Assembly (NCBI GenBank): GCA_947168065.1
Contig: CAMVKH010000001.1
Location: 124,001 to 188,000, forward strand
Length of the DNA stretch: 64,000 nucleotides
Source: an uncultured Bacteroidales bacterium
GTDB taxonomy: Bacteria; Bacteroidota; Bacteroidia; Bacteroidales; UBA932
Direction of reading: 5' to 3'
Position 1 is the stretch's first letter; each line of letters begins with the position of its first letter. The notes below the pieces were generated by a model. It was not told the DNA's origin. It was given only the letters and a program-made list of their open reading frames with translations, and made no database searches. Shown piece by piece: positions 26,272 to 32,190 of this stretch. A program made the position numbers and the translations under genes.

Positions 26272-26279
26272 CAAAGATA
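26272..26279 (-). promoter_or_regulatory. -7 element of the membrane protein/XRE/TlpA operon
   Basis: TATCTTTG on the - strand, 31 bases before the ATG at 26240. Further upstream, CAAAATG (26292-26298) and CATTTTG (26313-26319) form an inverted repeat with 14 bases between, a possible operator for the XRE regulator. Confidence 0.5.
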
Positions 26280-26398
26280 TATATTTATTTACAAAATGCA
26301 AATAATAATATACATTTTGAATAGTATTGTCAACGCCCTCACCTCCCTCGCGCTGCCGCGCTCCGTCGATTCGATTTGGAATCGGGCCAATCGTACAC

Positions 26399-26485
26399 TA
26401 TCTTCGCAGCAAGCATTTCTACTGTGACGGGCAACGTGGCGGGAGAAACATGAAACGGAATCTGTGATTGGAAGAAAGAAATGCA
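26399..26485 (+). promoter_or_regulatory. Conserved leader of RAYT-like gene 1
   Basis: This starts with the -7-like TATCTTCG at 26399-26406. Over the next 80 bases it aligns with the leader of RAYT-like gene 2 (41237-41326). Shared elements are AAGCATTTC, CTGTG, AACG-N-GGCGG, GAAAC, and AAATGC just before the start codon. Conservation of non-coding leader sequence suggests a shared promoter or RNA-level control. Confidence 0.55.
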
Positions 26486-27427
26486 ATGAAGAAAATCTAT
26501 CATCTTTGTCTGTCGTCCCACGACGAAGTCCTGTTCCGAAGCGAAGCCGACTTTAACCGCGGATTCAACGCCTTGGCGCTCGCTTCCTTGATGACCGATT
26601 CAAACTTGTTGGCTGACGGTCTGTTAACCACGCACCTGCGCCAGCTCGTACAAACGGACAGCCCGATTGAGACCGTTTTCAGGATGCGGTACTCCTATGT
26701 ACGGTATTTCAACACGAAATACAAACGGAAAGGGAAACTGGGTGAGCGAAGGCCCTACTGTCTGGAAGTCGAAGGCTATCACCATACGCTTGCGGCATTG
26801 AATTACGTAAACCGACAGGGCCTTCACCATGGGCTCTCCCCCTCTCCTTTCGGCTATCCATACTGCTCATCAAACGCTTTCTTCCGAAAATTGCTGGGCA
26901 AAGAATTTGACAAGCCGCTCCTGCCGACAAACCAAAGGTATAAATACCTCCCGGAAGGAGTGTCCCTTCCGGAACGATACAGGATGGATACATCAGGCCT
27001 ATTGCTTCGCGAAGATATCATCGACACCACCCTGGTGGAAACATACTATGTGTCATCTCGGAACTACCTTTTCCAGATGAACAAGATCGGTGATGAAATC
27101 TCCCGGAAAGAACAGCAGGAAGAACGGTCTTCCTCACCGGTCATCACGCTTGAACTGATTGAGAAAGGCGTCCCCGGCATGGACATCGAACAATTGCTCC
27201 GCAACGAATCCGGCAAGCACAATCCACAACTGATCAGTGATCTGGAATTATGCACCCTGATAGACGAAACGCTTCTTCCCAAGTACTATCCGGGACTGAC
27301 CATCTACGAAGCTTCCCTATCACAACGCGCAGATCTGTACAATAGAATCTGGAAAGGCCTATGGGCCTCCCGGCATAAACGCACGACCGACGCCCAGCTC
27401 CGCCGCTGCCTGTGCCTAAACCCGTAA
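26486..27427 (+). CDS. RAYT-like (Y1 transposase-fold) protein, copy 1, degenerate active site
   Basis: The 313-aa protein starts at the ATG at 26486, matching the start of copy 2. Residues 1-135 follow the Y1 (HUH) transposase layout: YHLCLS, DEVLF, then TTHLRQL where the HUH motif is expected (H50, L51, R52, second His lost). Next come SYVRYFNTKYKRKGKLGE, the tyrosine region LAALNYVNRQGLHHG (Y107), and CSSNAFF. A C-terminal extension ends KRTTDAQLRRCLCL. RAYTs are single-copy relatives of IS200 transposases that process REP palindromes. The family call is by motif only. REP-like palindromes follow at 27495-27609. Confidence 0.68.
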   Translation: MKKIYHLCLSSHDEVLFRSEADFNRGFNALALASLMTDSNLLADGLLTTHLRQLVQTDSPIETVFRMRYSYVRYFNTKYKRKGKLGERRPYCLEVEGYHHTLAALNYVNRQGLHHGLSPSPFGYPYCSSNAFFRKLLGKEFDKPLLPTNQRYKYLPEGVSLPERYRMDTSGLLLREDIIDTTLVETYYVSSRNYLFQMNKIGDEISRKEQQEERSSSPVITLELIEKGVPGMDIEQLLRNESGKHNPQLISDLELCTLIDETLLPKYYPGLTIYEASLSQRADLYNRIWKGLWASRHKRTTDAQLRRCLCLNP

Positions 27428-27494
27428 CTGCTGCCTTACACGGCCCGGACAAGGAGGTCCAGGACTGGACAAGGACGGCTGCGGCGCCCCCTTG

Positions 27495-27609
27495 CTCGCG
27501 AAACGGATGAAAGCGCTGCTTGGTCCGGCTCGCGAGCGCGAGATCCGGCGCCCGGCCGGTTTCACGCTCGCGAAACGGACGAGACGGATGAATCATCCGT
27601 CTCGCGAAC
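27495..27609. repeat. REP-like palindrome cluster downstream of RAYT-like gene 1
   Basis: A half-unit CTCGCGAAACGGATGAA (about 27495-27511) and a GCTCGCGAGC palindrome (from about 27528) precede a complete unit at 27570-27609. That unit contains the perfect inverted repeat CGAGACGGATGA (27580-27591), A, TCATCCGTCTCG (27593-27604), flanked by CGCGAAACGGA. It lies in the gap between convergent genes ending at 27427 and 27635. There is no T-run. Confidence 0.7.
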
Positions 27610-27634
27610 AGGGGGTTAGCACCGGAGGTGCGGA

Positions 27635-28624
27635 TCATGATTGTCCGAATAACTGATCGGCATACTCGTAGAATTCTTCGCTTTCACCCACCATAATCTT
27701 GTTGATTTTGCCTTCGGGATCGATGACGATCTTGGTGGGATATCCCGGAATTCCATAAATGCGAGCGATGTCATCCTCTTTGCTGTTGTAGACGTGAAGC
27801 CACGGTAGTGCATATTTCTCAACGGCATCTTTCCATTCTTCCTCGGTATCACGACAATCAATGCCAACGATTTCAAACTTTCCGGCACATTTCTCATAGT
27901 AGGCTTTCATCTTGGGAAAGCCCTTGAGGCACCAGCCGCACCAGGAGCCCCAGAAGTCGAGTATGATCCACTTGCCACGGAGGGTTGACAACGTTAACGG
28001 CTTTCCTTTCAAGTCAGGCAGGGTAAAGTCCGGGGCCATGGCGCCTTCTACGACCTCCTTGCCAATCAGATTCTTTTGTGCCTGTCGCAATAATGCATCC
28101 GCAATGGGCTTCAGTCGTCCGTTTCTGACTTTCGGATCGATGGCGTTGATGGCGGTTTCCATCTGTTCCGGTTCGAGACCGTAGAGCAGGGCCATGGACA
28201 CTTCCGACTTCGGATGAGCAAGGATATAGTCAAGTGCGTTTTCCTCTTCATCTGCTACCAGGGCATACTCCCGATAAAAACGGCTGCCACTCATCTGATA
28301 ATCGCCAAAACGCCCCCGCAGGACGACTTCTTCTCCTGCGATTGCCGGAAAACCGATATAGTCAGCGTAATCGGCACTTCTGATTGTCACGAAATAGGGA
28401 TTGTCCACAGGGAGGAACAAATCTAGATGACCATCCACAGCAGGATAAAACTTAAGTACAGGCGGCCATGAGCCGTATTCGAGCGTCATAAAGGCTACGC
28501 TGTCTTTCAATCCATCGAGGATGGCGTCGATATGCACGGCTTCTTTCTTGACCTGGCTGGACTGGCAACTGGCCAAAGTGAAGCCTAACGAAAGAACCAA
28601 TACAAAAAGAGTTATTCTTTTCAT
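27635..28624 (-). CDS. TlpA-family thiol-disulfide oxidoreductase lipoprotein
   Basis: The 329-aa protein has a lipobox signal peptide (LGFTLASC) and an N-terminal DUF4369-like beta domain (residues about 28-120). A helical linker leads to a C-terminal thioredoxin domain with APDFTLPDLKGKPLTL, WIILDFWGSWCGWCLKGFP (active WCGWC) and YGIPGYPTKIVIDPEG. Proteins of this kind reduce periplasmic disulfides or serve redox relays. A small ExbB-like gene lies 14 bases upstream on the same strand. Confidence 0.86.
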   Translation of the reverse strand: MKRITLFVLVLSLGFTLASCQSSQVKKEAVHIDAILDGLKDSVAFMTLEYGSWPPVLKFYPAVDGHLDLFLPVDNPYFVTIRSADYADYIGFPAIAGEEVVLRGRFGDYQMSGSRFYREYALVADEEENALDYILAHPKSEVSMALLYGLEPEQMETAINAIDPKVRNGRLKPIADALLRQAQKNLIGKEVVEGAMAPDFTLPDLKGKPLTLSTLRGKWIILDFWGSWCGWCLKGFPKMKAYYEKCAGKFEIVGIDCRDTEEEWKDAVEKYALPWLHVYNSKEDDIARIYGIPGYPTKIVIDPEGKINKIMVGESEEFYEYADQLFGQS

Positions 28625-28638
28625 TGATTATAAAGGAA

Positions 28639-28989
28639 TTATAACCGGGGCTTCCGGATGATGCGGATGACGAGGGAGAGCAGATAGATGATCAGGCCGT
28701 AGCAGAGGGTAACAATGCAGCATTTGAGGCCAATCCAAAGCAATGCAGGAGAGATATTGCCATTGCAGGCTTCAACTGCAGAAGCGGCATTGTACCAACT
28801 GAAGGCAACGGCAAGAATGCTGAAGACAAGTGCGGCGGAGCCGATTTCCTTTACCCAGGCTGGCGCTTTCCACGCGGCAAACAAGAGACACACCAGCAGG
28901 ATGGTGAGAATGGACATACTGATTGGACCGCCTTCGACAAACAATGTCGGAAAAGAGGTAAGGGACATCAGGGAAGAAAGGAAGATCAT
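28639..28989 (-). CDS. Small membrane protein resembling MotA/TolQ/ExbB
   Basis: The 116-aa protein has three hydrophobic segments and the sequence FVEGGPISMSILTILL, IGSAALVFSILAVAFSWYNA and SPALLWIGLKCCIVTLCYGLIIYLL. These match the compact MotA/TolQ/ExbB-like proteins of Bacteroidota, but the protein is only about half the length of a true ExbB. A proton-channel role is therefore doubtful. It is cotranscribed with the TlpA-like gene downstream. A -7 box TACCTTTG lies on the - strand at 29043-29036. Confidence 0.6.
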   Translation of the reverse strand: MIFLSSLMSLTSFPTLFVEGGPISMSILTILLVCLLFAAWKAPAWVKEIGSAALVFSILAVAFSWYNAASAVEACNGNISPALLWIGLKCCIVTLCYGLIIYLLSLVIRIIRKPRL

Positions 28990-29035
28990 AATACTAGAGG
29001 GTTTGAATGGTTTATTATTCGTGCTATCTCGAATA

Positions 29036-29043
29036 CAAAGGTA
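29036..29043 (-). promoter_or_regulatory. -7 element of the ExbB-like/TlpA operon
   Basis: TACCTTTG on the - strand, 47 bases before the start at 28989. It is divergent from the LytTR gene, whose own -7 box TATATTTG lies at 29142-29149 on the + strand, 31 bases before its ATG. The two promoters share a gap of 190 bases. Confidence 0.5.
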
Positions 29044-29179
29044 CGGCGACTATTTGATAAATTGGTCTGTCAAATCCCCCGCAAAAGTGGTTAAAAGCCC
29101 CGGTTTCGATCCGTTGAGGGCCATATCTCGAGAAGATTCTCTATATTTGTAAGTAAGGAGAACTACGAGCGATTCATCC

Positions 29180-29905
29180 ATGAAGAGGCCCCTGATTGTC
29201 ATCATCGCCTGGTTGCTTGCCATCCTGCTCATTGCAGCAATGGTGGTCAGCATGGATTTCTCTTTCCCTGAAGCTTTGCTCATCAGCGTGACGTTTCTTC
29301 CCGGCGCTCTGACGGCTCGCTTTTTTTTCTCTAAAATTTCTTTCGAAAACCGAAGGGAAGGCATCATCAATGCTTGTTTCGTTTTCCTCGCCATCCTGGT
29401 GGTGGAAACAGCTTTGGTCTTGGCTGCGGACTTGTATATCCTCTGGCTACGAGAACATACGCACGGGCTTTTCAACATCGTTGATGGCAAGCAGTTTCCT
29501 AATACCCTTTTTAACCCCATTTTTATCTCTCTCATCCTGACGCTGCTGCTTGTCGGCGACTGGGCCCTGGCTCGCCTGCTGGAAAAGCGGTTTCCGGCCG
29601 CGAAGGAGCCGGTCCGATTCATCTCGGAGAGGAAGCCCGTCAGCCTGCTGCCGGAAGAAATCCTTTTTATTGAGTCGAATGACAAGGAAGTGACTGTATT
29701 CGCGACTGGAGGACGCCGGTTCCGGAACAGGACTGGCATCGCCCAGTGGGAGTCGCTGCTGGGTCCTGACTTCGTGCGCATTCACCGCTCCTATCTCGTC
29801 CAACGCTCCGCCATCTCACAAATCGGTGCCGACTCGCTCATCGCGGCCGGCACCTCACTTCCCATCTCCCGCAAGTATCGGGAATCGGTTCAATCGCTGC
29901 GCTGA
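29180..29905 (+). CDS. LytTR-family regulator with an N-terminal membrane domain
   Basis: The 241-aa protein begins with four hydrophobic helices (about residues 5-25, 32-52, 65-88 and 108-130). It ends with a LytTR DNA-binding domain: VSLLPEEILFIESNDKEV, RFRNRTGIAQWESLLGPDF, VRIHRSYLVQRSAI and PISRKYRESV. There is no receiver domain, so it is a membrane-anchored one-component regulator. It is divergent from the ExbB-like/TlpA operon, a possible target. Confidence 0.86.
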   Translation: MKRPLIVIIAWLLAILLIAAMVVSMDFSFPEALLISVTFLPGALTARFFFSKISFENRREGIINACFVFLAILVVETALVLAADLYILWLREHTHGLFNIVDGKQFPNTLFNPIFISLILTLLLVGDWALARLLEKRFPAAKEPVRFISERKPVSLLPEEILFIESNDKEVTVFATGGRRFRNRTGIAQWESLLGPDFVRIHRSYLVQRSAISQIGADSLIAAGTSLPISRKYRESVQSLR

Positions 29906-29920
29906 TTCCTGTGCGGCGGG

Positions 29921-31054
29921 CTAGTGCAGATGCTGCTGCAGGTATTCGTCGAATTCGTCGAGATTGTGGTGGCCCTGAAGGACGATTTCGCCCTGGGGGT
30001 CGAGGAGGAAGAAATGCGGGACACCCTCAATCTGGAGGCGGTTACAGAGGACGCCCTCCAGGTCGAAAAGCTGGTCGTAATCAATCTTCAGTTCGGCAAT
30101 GGCTGCCAGCGAGCTCTCCGGTTGGTCCTGGACCGTGATGCCTATCACCTTCAGACCTTTCCCGGCGTATTTGTCGTTCAGACGGATGACATTTGGAATC
30201 TCTTCCCGGCAAGGTGCGCACCAGCTTCCCCAGAAGTCGAGCATGACATACTGCCCCTGCCCCGTCACCTCCTCAAAACGAGCGACTGCTTGACATTCCT
30301 CCCGCGACACCACGCTGCCACCGGGACCGACGGTAACCCATTCCGCTTTACCGTCTTCCTGGTTTTCAGCGTCCCTGTAGGTCATTATCATGGCAATGGT
30401 CGGATCCTCCCGGATACAGTCGCCGCCAAGCGCAATCATCTCTTTCAGCTCTTCGTAAGGAGCCGAGAAGGCCCATAAGATCATGGTCTGGACACCCACA
30501 GCATCGTCGGGATGGGCAAGATAATATACGCGCAGCACGGAATCCAGCCTTTGGCGTGAACGGTTGGAGAGTTCTTCCATTTTCTGCGCATCCCCCGCTT
30601 CGGAGGCCGCTATCATTTCATCCATCTCCGGGCCTGGCCCTTCCATAATCTGGTACGTCTCCTTGATCAGGTTGTTCATCGCGGAAGTCAGCGGACTTCC
30701 GGAAGCCGTATGATTGTCGAAATCGACTGTCATTTTACGGGTATCGGCCACGATCTCCATCATGTCGAAAAGGCCGCCGTCGCCCACCTCGGCACCCGTC
30801 GCGTCGATAAAACGGATCCGCTGCTGGACGCGCGGATCCCGCCGCGTCCGGAGCGTATAGGCCCCGTCCACGACCTGACACGTATCTACATCGCTGCCGC
30901 CGCACACGAGAATGGCATAATATGTCTGGTCCGGATCCGGCACGGTGACTGTACCCTGGATGGTGCAGAGCTTCTCGGAAGCGCATGCCCCCACGAAAAG
31001 AAGCACGGACGAAAGGATCAGGAAGCCTGCCACCCTAGAAGCTTTATCTTTCAT
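29921..31054 (-). CDS. TlpA-family thioredoxin-fold lipoprotein
   Basis: The ORF is open to 31096, but the ATG at 31054 gives a lipobox signal peptide (SSVLLFVGAC) and 377 aa. A beta-rich N-terminal domain (TIQGTVTVPDPDQTYYAIL) and a helical middle are followed by a thioredoxin domain. The active site is VMLDFWGSWCAPCREEIP, with IEGVPHFFLLDPQGEI near the end. It is the third TlpA-like lipoprotein within 7 kb. The operon is monocistronic. On the - strand a -7 box TAACTTTG lies at 31089-31082. Confidence 0.86.
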   Translation of the reverse strand: MKDKASRVAGFLILSSVLLFVGACASEKLCTIQGTVTVPDPDQTYYAILVCGGSDVDTCQVVDGAYTLRTRRDPRVQQRIRFIDATGAEVGDGGLFDMMEIVADTRKMTVDFDNHTASGSPLTSAMNNLIKETYQIMEGPGPEMDEMIAASEAGDAQKMEELSNRSRQRLDSVLRVYYLAHPDDAVGVQTMILWAFSAPYEELKEMIALGGDCIREDPTIAMIMTYRDAENQEDGKAEWVTVGPGGSVVSREECQAVARFEEVTGQGQYVMLDFWGSWCAPCREEIPNVIRLNDKYAGKGLKVIGITVQDQPESSLAAIAELKIDYDQLFDLEGVLCNRLQIEGVPHFFLLDPQGEIVLQGHHNLDEFDEYLQQHLH

Positions 31055-31081
31055 GATAATGGGTTTAATGGTTTTCCTTTG

Positions 31082-31089
31082 CAAAGTTA
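31082..31089 (-). promoter_or_regulatory. -7 element of the TlpA-like gene at 29921-31054
   Basis: TAACTTTG on the - strand, 27 bases before the ATG at 31054. Between this and the divergent promoter lies a perfect dyad CCGTTCC-G-GGAACGG (31143-31157), a candidate operator for either gene. Confidence 0.5.
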
Positions 31090-31162
31090 CACACAAAAGT
31101 CCTATCCGCCAAAGTTAAAACCCTCTGTGGCCGTGTTGAATCCCGTTCCGGGAACGGAATCC

Positions 31163-31193
31163 TTGCCGAAGCGGGGACTTTTACGTATTTTTG
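31163..31193 (+). promoter_or_regulatory. Promoter of the S41 peptidase gene
   Basis: TTG at 31163-31165, 20 bases, TATTTTTG at 31186-31193. This fits the Bacteroidota consensus and lies 51 bases before the ATG at 31245. Confidence 0.55.
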
Positions 31194-31244
31194 TCATCCT
31201 AAAGACGGCCGCACGTATCGCGCAAACAACGATAATCCTATCCT

Positions 31245-32150
31245 ATGAAATCTCTTACCCTAATCCTGGCCCTCACGATGGCCAGTCTGACGATTGCCGG
31301 CTGCGGATCGCCGGAGCAGCAGTATGTAAAAAAAGCCGTCAAGCTGATGGATCGCAAATGCCTGTTTGCCGAAGGGCCTGCCTGGGAAGAGGCGAAGGCC
31401 AAGGCGCTGGCGGCCAGGCCGGCCACAAAGGAGGAGGCCTATGAGGTCACCCGAGAGGCTTTGAAAGTAGCCGGCGGAAAGCACTCCTTCATCTTTACGG
31501 TAGAAAGGCAGGAAGAGAGTGCGGCCGAGGATAAGGTGACAGAGCCTTCCGTAAAGCCTTGTGGAGACGGCATCCTGCTGATTACACTGCCGGCATTCAG
31601 CGGCCAGACAAAAGACGAGAACCTGCGCTATGCCCACACGGTACTCGATGCCCTGCCGGAGGCCAGCACGCCGGAGGCTGAAAGCCTGAAAGGCGTCGTC
31701 ATCGACCTGCGTGGCAACACGGGCGGCAATATGTATCCGATGATCGCGGCCGTTCACCGTTTCTTGCCCGATGACTCTATCCTGCGCTTCAAGAGCCGCA
31801 AGTTCACGATGCCCGTGACGAAAGAGTTTGTCCTGCGGAACGTCGGCATCGAGGCTGGAACCGCCCTCACTTGCCCTGTCGCGCTGCTGACCGATGATTG
31901 GACAGGCAGTTCCGGTGAAGCTACTCTCCTCTGTTTCAGAGGATTGGAGAATGCTCGCACTTTCGGCGCACCCACAGCCGGCTATGCTTCGGCCAATTCG
32001 CCTTTCCCGATGCCCGACGGCTCGAAACTCGTGTTGACAATCAGCTGCGACATGGCCCGCACGGGTGAAATCTTCTGCGACGATCCCATCGAACCCGACG
32101 TACCAACAAACCACCCCCTGGAAGAAGCCTTGACCTGGCTCCAACGATAG
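31245..32150 (+). CDS. S41-family peptidase lipoprotein (NSR-like)
   Basis: The 301-aa protein has a lipobox signal peptide (MASLTIAGC) and an S41 protease fold: GGKHSFIF near residue 81, GVVIDLRGNTGGNMYPMIAA, DDWTGSSGEATLL, and FGAPTAGYAS. The His of GGKHSF and the Ser of SSGE match the catalytic dyad described for nisin-resistance protease NSR. The Lys of C-terminal processing proteases is absent at the TAGYAS position. It lacks a PDZ domain. It may cleave a small peptide at the cell surface; the substrate is unknown. Confidence 0.75.
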   Translation: MKSLTLILALTMASLTIAGCGSPEQQYVKKAVKLMDRKCLFAEGPAWEEAKAKALAARPATKEEAYEVTREALKVAGGKHSFIFTVERQEESAAEDKVTEPSVKPCGDGILLITLPAFSGQTKDENLRYAHTVLDALPEASTPEAESLKGVVIDLRGNTGGNMYPMIAAVHRFLPDDSILRFKSRKFTMPVTKEFVLRNVGIEAGTALTCPVALLTDDWTGSSGEATLLCFRGLENARTFGAPTAGYASANSPFPMPDGSKLVLTISCDMARTGEIFCDDPIEPDVPTNHPLEEALTWLQR

Positions 32151-32190
32151 ATAGTGGGCGAAAGCGAGCGGAGCGAAGCGATCGACGTTG

